Program-made: the position numbers and the translations under genes
Shown here: in pieces, positions 17,527-26,714 of the stretch
How the letters are laid out: each line of letters starts with the position of its first letter
Numbering within the stretch: the first letter of the stretch is position 1
Assembly (NCBI RefSeq): GCF_963920925.1
Contig: NZ_CAWUDI010000016.1
Coordinates: 88,782 to 152,781, forward strand
Source: Rivularia sp963920925
GTDB taxonomy: Bacteria > Cyanobacteriota > Cyanobacteriia > Cyanobacteriales > Nostocaceae
DNA length: 64,000 nucleotides
Reading direction: 5' to 3'
The notes under the pieces: model-generated
What the model was told of the DNA's origin: nothing
Databases searched by the model: none
The model's input: the letters and a program-made list of their open reading frames with translations, nothing else

Positions 17527-17647
17527 CGGCGGGCATTCTGACTTACAAGGTTACGATTTTTCTTGTTTACAGTTGCGGGACAGCGCCGGATTCACACCGG
17601 ACTTTCCCCGTTACCTCTAATGGCTGTTCCCCATTAGAACCGAAGTC
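17527..17647 (-). promoter_or_regulatory. cobalamin riboswitch (metE side)
   Basis: Read on the minus strand it contains GGGGAAAGTCCGGTGTGAAT, CCGGCGCTGTCCCGCAACTG and, after a variable arm, AGTCAGAATGCCCGCCG. These are the conserved blocks of the cobalamin riboswitch (B12 box and terminal P1 arm). It ends about 40 bp before the DUF1636 start codon, so cobalamin binding would shut off DUF1636, metE and any cotranscribed genes, probably by terminating transcription or hiding the ribosome binding site. Confidence 0.93.
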
Positions 17648-17700
17648 AAATTTTATATTAACACAAAATGTTTGCGTGCATTTAAATCTTGTAATCAAAA

Positions 17701-18909
17701 TTAACTCAGTTTCTGATAAAAAAATAACTGATGATTTGGTAATAACTCTGGATGAAAAATTTTAATTAAATCGGTTAAAACCAGATCGGGATTGCTTATT
17801 CCACTCTCCCAATAATCGTTACCTCCACTTTCATTTAAACGAGCATTATTATTAAAAACATTACCTTTTTTTACTGCTTGAAAATCACTATAACGATTAT
17901 CTTCTGTAATTACATCTTTTAAACTCTGCCAAGCTTGACTAACATTTAACCAGTAATCTGCTGTAGCAGCACGTTCAAAAACATCTTCAAAAGATGAAGG
18001 TGTACTACCAGAAGAATTTTCAGCACAAAGTAATTCTGCACCAGCATCGGCTAAATATTGCGCTGCATAACTTTTGCATCCTGGTACATACCAAGTTCCT
18101 TTAAAGTTAAATCCTGTAAATACTTTGGGACGTTTTTTGATAGCTTTGGCTTTAGCCGTAATTTCTTGATATTTCCTAGCTATTTCACCAAATTCTTTTT
18201 CAGCAATATCTTCTTTATTAAAAAACATAGAGGTAAACTTTAACCATTCTGCACGCCCTAATGGTGTGTTTTCCATATATTCAGCATTGATAGCTACTTT
18301 TAATCCTGCTTCTAATAATTTAGGATAACTATCAGTTTGTGGGTTTCCCGTTCCATAAGTTGTAATTAAATCGGGATTGAGTTCTAACAATCTTTCTACA
18401 TTTACATTATTGCCTAATTCTGCAATTTTCCCTGCTTTTATTTTCTCAATTACTTCTGGTGTATTGACTGTTTTAGTATCGCTGACACCGACGAGTTTAT
18501 CTACTACTTCTAAGAAAGCTAAATGGGGTAAATGAGTAGTCGAAAGAGATGTAACTGTATTTATGGGTACTGTAATTACTTGAGTGTTCTTAAATTCTTG
18601 TGGTGCCGGCGTACCGCATTCAACTAAAGCATATTTAAAGCTTGTTTTTGCATCTTGCCAAGGGCTTTTTACTGTGACAATTTTATAATTATTTTGATAT
18701 TCTACAGCAAAACCTGTGGCATATTTGATATTAGCTTTTTGGCGAAAGTAATCTGTATTTTGGTTATAGTTTTGAATGCAATTTTTGTTAGGAGTTTGTG
18801 TAGTCAAAGTGGGTGTAGTGCTTTGACAAGCAATTACTAAAGCCGCAACACACACAACTTGATAAAATAAGAATATTGATTTGATTCTGCTCAATCTGAA
18901 AAATTGCAT
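17701..18909 (-). CDS. btuF: cobalamin/siderophore-type ABC substrate-binding lipoprotein
   Basis: 402 residues. The signal peptide ends in a lipobox, LVIAC, with the lipidated Cys at 28. The rest is a cluster-A-type periplasmic binding protein of the BtuF/FhuD/FepB group: HLPHLAFLEVVDKLVGVSD, ERLLELNPDLITTYGTGNP, and a C-terminal lobe NNNARLNESGGNDYWESG. It is unusually long, with an N-terminal extension of about 90 residues. It lies in the receptor transcription unit behind the second riboswitch, with a ferredoxin-like gene between. Substrate inferred from context to be a corrinoid. Confidence 0.82.
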   Translation of the reverse strand: MQFFRLSRIKSIFLFYQVVCVAALVIACQSTTPTLTTQTPNKNCIQNYNQNTDYFRQKANIKYATGFAVEYQNNYKIVTVKSPWQDAKTSFKYALVECGTPAPQEFKNTQVITVPINTVTSLSTTHLPHLAFLEVVDKLVGVSDTKTVNTPEVIEKIKAGKIAELGNNVNVERLLELNPDLITTYGTGNPQTDSYPKLLEAGLKVAINAEYMENTPLGRAEWLKFTSMFFNKEDIAEKEFGEIARKYQEITAKAKAIKKRPKVFTGFNFKGTWYVPGCKSYAAQYLADAGAELLCAENSSGSTPSSFEDVFERAATADYWLNVSQAWQSLKDVITEDNRYSDFQAVKKGNVFNNNARLNESGGNDYWESGISNPDLVLTDLIKIFHPELLPNHQLFFYQKLS

Positions 18910-19038
18910 ATTAGGAGCATCCTATAGTTTAAGGATAAGGATTATATATATTTTTAACGCAAAGGCACGCGGAGTTTATCGCGAAGGTACGCAGAGAGAA
19001 GTTAATTTTAATTTTATAGGATGTTTCCTTGAGTATCT

Positions 19039-19911
19039 TTAAACCGATTCTGGTGGATAAAGATGTTCGGTAACTTTATTTCCTTGGACTAAATGCTTTT
19101 CAACAATCGTCTCAGCAATTTCTGGATTAACGCGAGTGTACCAAGTTCTGTCCTCAGAATTAAATACGACTGGTCCCAATTTACAAACTTCTAAACAGCC
19201 AGATGTTCTTACTTCTATATCTAAACCGGCTTTTTCCACAGCATTTTTTAAGGATTCAAAAGTTGGTTGCCAATTACGTGAAGGTAAACATCTTCCAGAA
19301 GTACAAACTGAAATATAAGCACGTTTTAAGGGATTTTGAGTAAATGGCATTGGTTTTTTACCTAATACATAAATTTCCCTTAATTCTTGATAAAGAGCTA
19401 ATTTTGATAAGTCTGGTTTACCTTCCGGTAATAAATTTTCTCCATCTACTAAAGGATTGGGTAAGAAAATTGTCATTACATTCTCACCCACACCATTCCA
19501 AAGTTCAATTCCCCAACTTCTGGGATTTCCATCTTTGTTGAAACGTCGATAAAACGCTGCACGACTAACTCTTCTTTGTCGTCTTAATTCTAAAGGAGTT
19601 TGGTTATTCGGACCACCTAAATTATCATCAATACACAGGTGTAAATGCCAACCTTCTGTTACTACTGTGAGATAACCATCATAGAGAATACAAATCTTAG
19701 GTGGATTGTTAAATCCTAATTCTAAAACCCCACCTTGAGCAACGTGCCCTAATTCTACCTGCTGCCAATTTTGTTGAAATAAAGTGTAAAGTAACGATGA
19801 TAAAACATCACAACTGCAATCAATATCCTCATATTCAACTTTTCCTCCTGTTAGTAAATCTTCCGTACTTTGATTATTTAATGGTGTTACCCAAGGATTA
19901 TAGTTACTCAT
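19039..19911 (-). CDS. (2Fe-2S) ferredoxin-domain protein of the B12 locus
   Basis: 290 residues from the ATG at 19911; an upstream TTG at 19932 would add seven residues. The N-terminal 190 residues form an unassigned domain (ICILYDGYLTVVTEGWHLHL, RRVSRAAFYRRFNKDG) reminiscent of cyanobacterial proteins found with metal-uptake genes. The C-terminal 95 residues carry VCTSGRC and SGCLEVC, a thioredoxin-like [2Fe-2S] ferredoxin fold. It lies between the TonB receptor and the binding lipoprotein, on the same strand. A role in reducing or releasing the imported corrinoid or metal is plausible but unproven. Confidence 0.75.
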   Translation of the reverse strand: MSNYNPWVTPLNNQSTEDLLTGGKVEYEDIDCSCDVLSSLLYTLFQQNWQQVELGHVAQGGVLELGFNNPPKICILYDGYLTVVTEGWHLHLCIDDNLGGPNNQTPLELRRQRRVSRAAFYRRFNKDGNPRSWGIELWNGVGENVMTIFLPNPLVDGENLLPEGKPDLSKLALYQELREIYVLGKKPMPFTQNPLKRAYISVCTSGRCLPSRNWQPTFESLKNAVEKAGLDIEVRTSGCLEVCKLGPVVFNSEDRTWYTRVNPEIAETIVEKHLVQGNKVTEHLYPPESV

Positions 19912-19977
19912 GGTGATTTTGGATTTTAACAACGGATGGTTTTGTTTTATATTAATGAGTTAGGAATCCCCAATTCC

Positions 19978-22140
19978 CTAAAACTTATAATTCATCCCAA
20001 CTTGTACAATTCTACCTGCATCGGGATAGCCGGGAAATAATTGAAATCTTTGGTCAAAAATATTTTCTACACTACCATTAAAGGCTAAATTTGTACTTAC
20101 AGGAACTCGCAATTTAAAATCAAAGGTTGTGTAACCGGGTAAAGATTCTGTATTGGTGTTATTGGTGGGATAACTACCTAAAGAATGCATCAAAATTCCT
20201 GCATACCAACCTTGGGGATTTTCATAATTAAATCCTAAGTTAATACTATCAGCACCTGCAAATCTTAATTCTTGGTCAACTTCGGCAGGATTAGAACTTT
20301 CAAGTATTCTAGGGTCATTTGCAGTATAGTTACCAGAAAAGTAGAAATTTTTTGCTAATTGCAAGTTTAAGGCAAGTTCTACACCAGTTGTGCGAACTTT
20401 ACCAATATTTTCATAGGTAAAATTGACATTATCATAAGCAATATTATCGGTAATGGTGTTATTGAAAAAAGTAAAACGTATTAAACCAATATCACCTAAT
20501 TGTTGGTCGATACCTACATCAAAACTATTACCTCTTTCTGGTTTTAAGTCTGGATTACCTTGGGCAAAAGGAGAATTACTAAATAAATTAAATAGGGTAG
20601 GGACTCGGAAATTACGGATATAGTTAGCTCTAAGTGTAGTCTTTTCACTAAAATTCCAACGCGCACCTACTGCTGGAGAAGTTACGGAACCATTTATCAA
20701 ACTATTGAAATCTTGACGCAATCCTAAATTTAATCGCACTTCAGGAGTCACATCGACCAGATATTTGGCAAATACGGCTCCCTGTCCGATACTATCATCG
20801 TAATTCTCTGTTTCTGTTTCATCTGCGAGGTTACGAGTCACATTTTCAGCGCTGACATTACGATAGTCAAAACCATAAGTAATATTATGATTTTTAGCAA
20901 TTTGCCAATTATGCTGTACCTGAAAACCCAAGGATTTCTGATTGTTATCAAACTGTTGTTGATTGCTGATGTCTCCCGTGCGGTTGTCGAAGCGGGTATT
21001 GAGAAAGTCTAGATAGACTTTAGCTGTGACTAAGGAATCATCTGCTTTCCCTAATTTTGCATTCCATGTTAAATCCGTGAGAACTTGGTCGGTGTACTTA
21101 CGATTATTATCGGTAAGCGAGTTGAAAGCAGCTTGAGAAATTTGCGGAATTGCTACACCACCGGGAACTCCCTGGTCTTTTGCAAGATAAATCGCGTTGA
21201 AACTCAAATTTTGGCGTTTATTTAATTCTGTATTCACCTGTAAATTCAGATTATTGTAGAGTACATCGGCGTTTTCTCTAGTTCCATCAAAGTCAACTTC
21301 GGGAATGGAATAATCAAAGTTATTGTTAGCGCGAGTGCGATTGTAGCCTAGCAACCAAGAGACATTACCCTGTTTACCGCTATTTTGAATGCTTTGTTCG
21401 TTTAAATCGTAGCTACCGAATCTTAGCTGAGCGGTGGTAGTAATATCTTTTGTTGGACGACGAGTAATAATATTGATTGTCCCTCCAATCGCATCGGAAC
21501 CATAGAGGGTAGAGCCTCCACCAGGAAGAACTTCAACTCTTTCGACTATATCTGTAGTAATTTCTGAAAGGTCGAAACCACCACTACCAAGGTTGTTAAC
21601 TGGTCTGCCATTAATTAATATCAATACTTGTCCAGTATTAGAACCGCGAATAAACTGACCGCTTAAACCACCAATTTCTGTTCCCACAGTACCGTCGGGT
21701 AAAATACCGGGGAGAAATCTTAGCGCTTCTTTGACAGTACGCGCACCCTGGGCTTCAATTTCCTCGCGGTTAATTACGTATACTGGACGAGTCGCATCGC
21801 GTACCTTTCCTTCACGACGAAACGGTGCAAATACTGGTTGATCTAATATTTCTCCTATAACTGTAAGCTCAATATCTGCTTCTTGTTCTTCTTTCTCTGC
21901 TTCTTGTACAGGATTATTTTGAGCAATTTCTTCCGTGTTATTACTTGTAGTGGAAGTATTTTCAGGTATTAATTCTGGAATTATTTCTAAGTCCTTTGCT
22001 GTACCTTGATACTGGGAAAATTCTGATATTTGCTCTATTTCTTGTGCTGTAGCGCGATCGTTCCCAGATAATATCCCCAATACCGTCATCATTAATACTG
22101 TGAACTGTATTCCCGATTGGCAACTAAAAATAATTTTCAT
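19978..22140 (-). CDS. btuB: TonB-dependent outer-membrane receptor, BtuB-like
   Basis: 720 residues from the ATG at 22140, which has GAGG upstream; the frame also stays open to a GTG at 22173 inside the riboswitch tail. A signal peptide is followed by an acidic spacer, a TonB-box-like ELTVIGEIL and a plug domain (VYVINREEIEAQGARTVKEA, RGSNTGQVLILINGRPVN, GGGSTLYGSDAIGGTINII). A 22-strand type barrel ends in an aromatic residue (QVGMNYKF). The adjacent cobalamin riboswitch makes a corrinoid the likely ligand. It heads the receptor transcription unit. Confidence 0.92.
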   Translation of the reverse strand: MKIIFSCQSGIQFTVLMMTVLGILSGNDRATAQEIEQISEFSQYQGTAKDLEIIPELIPENTSTTSNNTEEIAQNNPVQEAEKEEQEADIELTVIGEILDQPVFAPFRREGKVRDATRPVYVINREEIEAQGARTVKEALRFLPGILPDGTVGTEIGGLSGQFIRGSNTGQVLILINGRPVNNLGSGGFDLSEITTDIVERVEVLPGGGSTLYGSDAIGGTINIITRRPTKDITTTAQLRFGSYDLNEQSIQNSGKQGNVSWLLGYNRTRANNNFDYSIPEVDFDGTRENADVLYNNLNLQVNTELNKRQNLSFNAIYLAKDQGVPGGVAIPQISQAAFNSLTDNNRKYTDQVLTDLTWNAKLGKADDSLVTAKVYLDFLNTRFDNRTGDISNQQQFDNNQKSLGFQVQHNWQIAKNHNITYGFDYRNVSAENVTRNLADETETENYDDSIGQGAVFAKYLVDVTPEVRLNLGLRQDFNSLINGSVTSPAVGARWNFSEKTTLRANYIRNFRVPTLFNLFSNSPFAQGNPDLKPERGNSFDVGIDQQLGDIGLIRFTFFNNTITDNIAYDNVNFTYENIGKVRTTGVELALNLQLAKNFYFSGNYTANDPRILESSNPAEVDQELRFAGADSINLGFNYENPQGWYAGILMHSLGSYPTNNTNTESLPGYTTFDFKLRVPVSTNLAFNGSVENIFDQRFQLFPGYPDAGRIVQVGMNYKF

Positions 22141-22179
22141 CCGTACCTCGCAGATTATTGTGTTTTTTATCACATTTGG

Positions 22180-22290
22180 CGGGCATTCTGACTTAAAGAC
22201 TTCTGTCTTATTACAGTTGCGGGACAGCGCTGGATTTACACCGGACTTTCCCCCTTACGTCTGATGGCTGACTCCCATCAAAACCAATTG
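22180..22290 (-). promoter_or_regulatory. cobalamin riboswitch (btuB side)
   Basis: On the minus strand it reads GGGGGAAAGTCCGGTGTAAA, TCCAGCGCTGTCCCGCAACT and, after a short variable arm, AAGTCAGAATGCCCGCC. These are the same conserved blocks as the element at 17527. It ends about 35 bp before the receptor start codon and so would repress B12 uptake when B12 is plentiful. Confidence 0.93.
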
Positions 22291-22435
22291 GTTAATTCAA
22301 GATTGAAAATAAATTAGCACTATAGCCTACGCTTAATCAAAAATAATAGAAATTTATCTCAAACTAAATATTTGCTATTTATACACTATTTTTTCTGCTT
22401 TTCATATATTTTTTTTAATACAATCCATTTCTAGT

Positions 22436-22552
22436 TTAGTTTGTAAGCTGACTAATTTGGAAAAACTTATTCTATATGATAATCCTATAAAAAAGTGCCT
22501 GATTATATATCGAAATAACTGATTTAGATGAATTGCTTTTAATCAATAATGA
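22436..22552 (+). pseudogene. 3' fragment of an LRR gene with frameshift
   Basis: The bases encode VCKLTNLEKLILYDNPIKK and then, after a one-base shift, PDYISKITDLDELLLINND. This matches the ends of the LRR proteins at 9914 and 10602. No 5' part is present. Just upstream (22357-22405) is a stretch about 80 percent identical to 12374-12420, the 3' end of the unknown gene at 12392. The two relics indicate an old duplication or rearrangement of the 9.9-12.9 kb segment. Confidence 0.65.
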
Positions 22553-22600
22553 CAATGTTAATGTCAATGTCAGCGTTATTGTTAATGTCAATGTTAAGCA
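22543..22600. repeat. hexameric tandem repeat
   Basis: A run of AATGTT/AATGTC/AGCGTT-type hexamers directly after the LRR relic. Between here and cbiM (22894) I see only AT-rich sequence that must hold the cbi promoter. No cobalamin riboswitch is recognisable on the plus strand. Confidence 0.7.
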
Positions 22601-22893
22601 TTTAACCAATATTATCGATTAATCAAATTTATAAATATACCCGTACAATAAAACGTATCTTTGTTAATATTGAAAACTAAATTACCGTGCTAGTATGAAT
22701 AAAATTTTTCATGCTAAACTTCACCGAGGGAACTTTCTAGCAGACAATAGCAACTAATTTTACAGTTTATGCTTTATCGAATAGGCGTAAACAATTATGA
22801 TTTATTGGTTCAAATTTTGCTGTTATTGACTCTCGAATAGAGAATATTGTTTTTAATACTTTTCAACTAGTAAAAAGCACAACTAAATCTTTT

Positions 22894-23685
22894 ATGGGAA
22901 TCCGAAAAAATCTCAAACGGCTGAATTTACTGGGAATAGCGCTAATAAGCTTATATTTGGTAATTGGTGTACCGAAACCGGCTTACGCAATGCATATAAT
23001 GGAAGGTTTTCTACCATTTGGCTGGGCTGCTTTTTGGTGGGCTGTTTCTTTACCGTTTTTTGTTTTAGGCTTAATATCCTTAACTCGCATCACCAAGGAA
23101 AAACCACAGCTTAAATTACTTTTAGGTTTAGCTGGTGCTTTTGCTTTCGTGCTTTCGGCTTTGAAAATTCCTTCGGTAACTGGTAGCTGTTCCCATCCTA
23201 CGGGTACGGGTTTGGGTGCGGTATTATTTGGTCCTTTGGCGATGTCAGTTTTGGGGACTTTGGTACTGCTATTTCAGGCTTTATTACTGGCACACGGCGG
23301 CTTGACAACATTGGGCGCTAATGCATTTTCGATGGCGATCGCCGGGCCATTTGCGGCTTTTTGGATTTATCGGTTAACGATGCAGTTGTCTGGTAATCAA
23401 AGGTTAGCGATATTTTTAGCGGCAGCTTTAGCAAATTTATTGACATATATAATTACTTCTATCCAATTGGCTTTGGCTTTCCCCGCACCTGTTGGTGGTG
23501 TGATGGCTTCGTTTGCCAAGTTTGCGGGAATTTTTGCTTTAACTCAAGTTCCTTTGGCGATTAGTGAAGGTTTGCTGACAGTATTGGTGTGGAATTGGCT
23601 GCAATCTTACAATCCACAAGAATTAGAATTATTGAATTTAATTAAGCGGGAGCCTCAAGGAAATGAAACAATCAAGTCAGTCTAA
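22894..23685 (+). CDS. cbiM: cobalt ECF transporter substrate-binding subunit CbiM
   Basis: 263 residues. A signal peptide of 32 residues ends PAYA and exposes Met33-His34-Ile at the mature N-terminus (MHIMEGFLP), the metal-chelating end typical of CbiM/NikM. Six or seven membrane segments follow, with the family motif SCSHPTGTGLGAVLFGP. CbiM captures Co2+ in the inner membrane and feeds the CbiQO energising unit. First gene of cbiMNQO. Confidence 0.96.
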   Translation: MGIRKNLKRLNLLGIALISLYLVIGVPKPAYAMHIMEGFLPFGWAAFWWAVSLPFFVLGLISLTRITKEKPQLKLLLGLAGAFAFVLSALKIPSVTGSCSHPTGTGLGAVLFGPLAMSVLGTLVLLFQALLLAHGGLTTLGANAFSMAIAGPFAAFWIYRLTMQLSGNQRLAIFLAAALANLLTYIITSIQLALAFPAPVGGVMASFAKFAGIFALTQVPLAISEGLLTVLVWNWLQSYNPQELELLNLIKREPQGNETIKSV

Positions 23686-23971
23686 TAAAGGATGGAACAA
23701 TTGGCTGTTGATATCCATAGTCGTTGCTTTAGCAGTTGCACCATTAATATTTGTAAGTGGTGAATATGGTGGTGCTGATGGGGAAGCTGAAGAAGCAATT
23801 ACTGAAGTTAAACCGGATTATGAACCGTGGTTTCAACCTCTATTTGAACCACCAAGCGGCGAAATTGAAAGTTTATTATTTTCCTCTCAAGCTGCTTTGG
23901 GTGCGGGATTAATTGGTTACGCAATTGGATTATATAAAGGACGTAGTGAAAAGCAAAAACGTGAAGAATGA
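23663..23971 (+). CDS. cbiN: cobalt transporter small subunit CbiN
   Basis: 102 residues with two membrane segments (residues about 12-31 and 70-88) flanking an acidic extracytoplasmic loop (GGADGEAEEAITEVKPDYEP), the normal CbiN topology. CbiN supports metal loading of CbiM. The gene overlaps the end of cbiM by 23 bp, with AAGG ahead of its ATG, so translation is coupled. Confidence 0.93.
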   Translation: MKQSSQSNKGWNNWLLISIVVALAVAPLIFVSGEYGGADGEAEEAITEVKPDYEPWFQPLFEPPSGEIESLLFSSQAALGAGLIGYAIGLYKGRSEKQKREE

Positions 23972-24774
23972 GCTTAAAACTCGATACTTTAGCTTACACT
24001 AATCGATTGCGAGGGTTGCCACCAGAACATAAATTAGTTTTTGCTTTAACAACTTTGCTGATTTCTCTTTCTACCCATCCACCAGTACAAATTTTAATTG
24101 CATTATGGATGGGTATTTGGACGGTTGTTTATGCGAAAATTCCAGCCGGTATTTATATCAGAATATTGGCAGTTGCTAGTTTTTTTTGGCTGACTAGTTT
24201 ACCGGCTTTAGTTATTAATGGTGTTTCTGTTGCAGATATTTCCCAGGTGCAAGGTGATTCCTGGCAAGGTTTAAATTTAGAATTTTACTATATATATATT
24301 AGTCGTAGTGGTTTTTATCAAGCTCTGGCAATTTTTACTAGAGCTTTTGCTTCTGTTTCTTGTCTATATTTTTTAATGCTAACTGTTCCGTTTACGGAAG
24401 TATTGCAAACTCTGCGCCGATTCAAGTTTCCCACGCTGTTAATTGAATTATTATTATTAATGTATCGGTTTATTTTCATATTGTGGAATACAGCCACTGA
24501 TTTATCTATCGCTCAAAAATCTCGTCTCGGGTACCGTGATTTTCGTACCAGCATCAAAAGTTTAGCATTATTAGTCGGACAGCTTTTAAAGCGAACCTTG
24601 CAAAAATACAGTCAATTTTCATTAGGATTAGAATCACGGGGAATGAGCGGAGAATTTCGAGTTTATGCTCCTCGTCGCTATCGTCCTTCAAAACGCTACA
24701 TTCTAGAAGCAGTAATCGGTTGTGTAATATTAATTAGTTTAGAGTGGTGGCTGAATGCAGGAATATTTACTTGA
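23968..24774 (+). CDS. cbiQ: energy-coupling factor transmembrane protein CbiQ
   Basis: 268 residues, with four to six membrane segments and the conserved cytoplasmic coupling motif near the C-terminus (SLGLESRGM, followed by the basic RRYRPSKR). It links CbiM/N to the ATPase. ATG overlaps the cbiN stop as ATGA, indicating translational coupling. Normal length for the family. Confidence 0.94.
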   Translation: MSLKLDTLAYTNRLRGLPPEHKLVFALTTLLISLSTHPPVQILIALWMGIWTVVYAKIPAGIYIRILAVASFFWLTSLPALVINGVSVADISQVQGDSWQGLNLEFYYIYISRSGFYQALAIFTRAFASVSCLYFLMLTVPFTEVLQTLRRFKFPTLLIELLLLMYRFIFILWNTATDLSIAQKSRLGYRDFRTSIKSLALLVGQLLKRTLQKYSQFSLGLESRGMSGEFRVYAPRRYRPSKRYILEAVIGCVILISLEWWLNAGIFT

Positions 24775-25576
24775 ATTTGAACAGGTACACTACACTTATC
24801 CCGGCGCTAGAGAATCTTCACTCAACGGTTTAACTTTAAATATTCCATCAGGTAAAAAATGTGCGCTCATCGGTCAGAATGGTTGTGGAAAAACCACATT
24901 ATTTTTATTAGCAAACGGTTTATATAAGCCGTCGAGTGGAATTGTCCGCTGGCACGGTAAACCATTACGTTACGACCGCAATTATTTAAGTAATTTACGT
25001 CAGGAAGTCGGATTAATATTTCAAGATCCAGAACAACAGTTAGTTGCTTCGACAATAGAAGAAGATATTTCCTATGGCTTATGTAATTTGAATTTACCTG
25101 TTAAAGAAATTCAGGTAAGAGTAGAAGAAATATTAGCAGAACTTAGTTTAGAAGAATTAGCGCAAAGACCAGTACATCATCTTAGCTTGGGACAAAAAAA
25201 ACGAGTTTCCATTGCAGATGTGATGGTACTACGACCCAAACTCTTATTATTAGACGAGCCGACGGCATATTTAGATATTAAACATACCCGTCAGCTAATC
25301 AAAACCCTGGATAAAATTCATCAAGACGGTACAACATTATTAATGTCTACCCATGACTTAGATTTAGTTTTTCGTTGGGCTGACTGGATATTTGTGATGG
25401 ATAAGGGGCAGTTAATTTTTGAAGGTAAACCCGATGATGTATTTGCTCAAGGGGAGCTTTTAGAACAATTAGATTTAGGATTGCCGTTGATATATCAGCT
25501 TCTATTTGATGAGAGTTTATCTGAAGAAGAGAAAGCTGTAGTGGAAAAATTGCGGGAACGGATATTAAAATTGTGA
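24755..25576 (+). CDS. cbiO: cobalt ECF transporter ATPase CbiO
   Basis: 273 residues with a complete ABC ATPase: Walker A GQNGCGKTT, Q-loop FQDPEQQL, signature LSLGQKKR, Walker B LLLLDEPTAYLD and switch STHDLD. It dimerises to power CbiMNQ. It overlaps cbiQ by 20 bp and ends the operon. It is an ECF-type ATPase and so does not replace the missing BtuD for the BtuC-like permease. Confidence 0.95.
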   Translation: MQEYLLEFEQVHYTYPGARESSLNGLTLNIPSGKKCALIGQNGCGKTTLFLLANGLYKPSSGIVRWHGKPLRYDRNYLSNLRQEVGLIFQDPEQQLVASTIEEDISYGLCNLNLPVKEIQVRVEEILAELSLEELAQRPVHHLSLGQKKRVSIADVMVLRPKLLLLDEPTAYLDIKHTRQLIKTLDKIHQDGTTLLMSTHDLDLVFRWADWIFVMDKGQLIFEGKPDDVFAQGELLEQLDLGLPLIYQLLFDESLSEEEKAVVEKLRERILKL

Positions 25577-25581
25577 GTATT

Positions 25582-25675
25582 AAACTACACAAGCAAAACC
25601 CGCCTGCGCGGGTTATAAGAAATAGTCCACGGAGGTGGACTTTGCCTGTGTAGCCGCGAATTACATTCGCTAGGT
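25582..25675. repeat. structured dispersed repeat with three hairpins
   Basis: CTACACAAGCAAA pairs with TTTGCCTGTGTAG as an outer stem. Inside lie two hairpins, AACCCGC-CTGC-GCGGGTT and AGTCCAC-GGAG-GTGGACT, and just outside is a third, GCGAATTACATTCGC. The order gives a cloverleaf-like fold directly after the cbiO stop, where it could also end transcription. I remember similar units dispersed in Nostocales genomes. Confidence 0.7.
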
Positions 25676-25706
25676 AAATTTATACGCAGACGAAATATCT
25701 AAAATA

Positions 25707-26273
25707 TTACCGCTGACTAACAAAAAGCTGCGTGAAATAATATTCACCTTTGGAATTTTTCGCAACACCAATACCAGTCACCTGATATTTACCTACCATA
25801 TTTCGATTATGACCGGGACTTTTAATCCAACCGTCAACAGCAGATTTTCCTGGATTACGATGACCCTGATTGTAAGCAACGTTTTCTGCTACACCACGCC
25901 AGCGAATTAACTTAGAAATCTTTTGATAGCGAGAATTTGAACCATTATGTCCAAAAGGAACCTGCTTATCTGCCATACTTTTGCTGTGTTGTCTTGCGAT
26001 CGCGCTTACACTAGGATTCACTTTTAGCGGTGGCAAACCTTTGCTACTACGGTATTTATTAATTTGTTGATGCACCGATTTTTCCATAGCAGCAACATCC
26101 GAAGCTGCATTTACAGGTTTTGAACTTAATGTAATTAAATCGGTAACACTATCGGAATTGCTCGAAAACTGGGTTGTTTCCATTCCACCCAAAATTACTG
26201 CTGTTCCTAAAACAACTCCAAGAGATGGGAACAATTTTGTCAAATTAGCCTTTAGCCGAGTATTCTTCAACAT
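25707..26273 (-). CDS. secreted CAP-domain (SCP/PR1) protein
   Basis: 188 residues. A hydrophobic segment at about residues 15-30 serves as signal peptide or anchor. The CAP domain covers residues 60-188, with LPPLKVNPSVSAIARQHSKS, FGHNG, GVAENVAYNQG, GWIKSPGHNRNMVG and the final YYFTQLFV. The His/Glu set of the CAP cleft is present (His in FGHNG, Glu in VAENVA, His in PGHNRN). Bacterial CAP proteins are extracellular with largely unknown activity. It converges on the cbi operon across the structured repeat. Confidence 0.88.
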   Translation of the reverse strand: MLKNTRLKANLTKLFPSLGVVLGTAVILGGMETTQFSSNSDSVTDLITLSSKPVNAASDVAAMEKSVHQQINKYRSSKGLPPLKVNPSVSAIARQHSKSMADKQVPFGHNGSNSRYQKISKLIRWRGVAENVAYNQGHRNPGKSAVDGWIKSPGHNRNMVGKYQVTGIGVAKNSKGEYYFTQLFVSQR

Positions 26274-26714
26274 TTATATTTACTCCAAAAAACAACTAAA
26301 TAAACCTGTACTTATAATTCCCTTCAGCGAGAGAAAAATAACATCTGACACTTCGTTTCAGGTAGATTTATTCGCAATTTGGTAGAAGCAGCCTTTTTCA
26401 CCCCGTCATCAGAATGACTAGCAAAATTTAAGTTAGTTTATAACTTAGCTTTGCAAAGATTCTATGTAATTTTAGCCAATTTATCATGAATATGGTTGTG
26501 ATTTAAAATACTAATTGCATTTTTGCTTGATAAATATGAATTCGGATCGAACGTAAAGATTTACAAATTGACCGTAGAAAAATCAAATATTAATCAGATG
26601 ATATTTAACTAGGATTAATTAAGTACAAAACCTCACCCTGCCTCTGGCTTCCCTCTCCTTCCACCAGGAGAGGGATTGAGGGTGAGGTTTCATTATTGTT
26701 TAAGAATTAAATTA
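26274..26714. other. intergenic gap before purT
   Basis: A 441-bp gap between divergent genes. Apart from the palindromic repeat at 26630-26690 I see only AT-rich sequence that should hold the promoters of the CAP gene and purT. No RNA gene or further ORF is supported. Confidence 0.5.
26630..26690. repeat. dispersed palindromic repeat upstream of purT
   Basis: CCTCACCCT pairs with AGGGTGAGG, and CCCTCTCC with GGAGAGGG, giving a long hairpin ending 25 bp before the purT start. It is the same kind of C-rich repeat as at 63923-63990 and those captured inside genes at 53511 and 54583. It produces a false 13-residue N-terminal extension of purT. Confidence 0.75.

Noticed and set aside
26676..26714. 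Thirteen extra residues at the PurT N-terminus
   Set aside because: They come from a dispersed palindromic repeat; the ATG at 26715 matches the family start.
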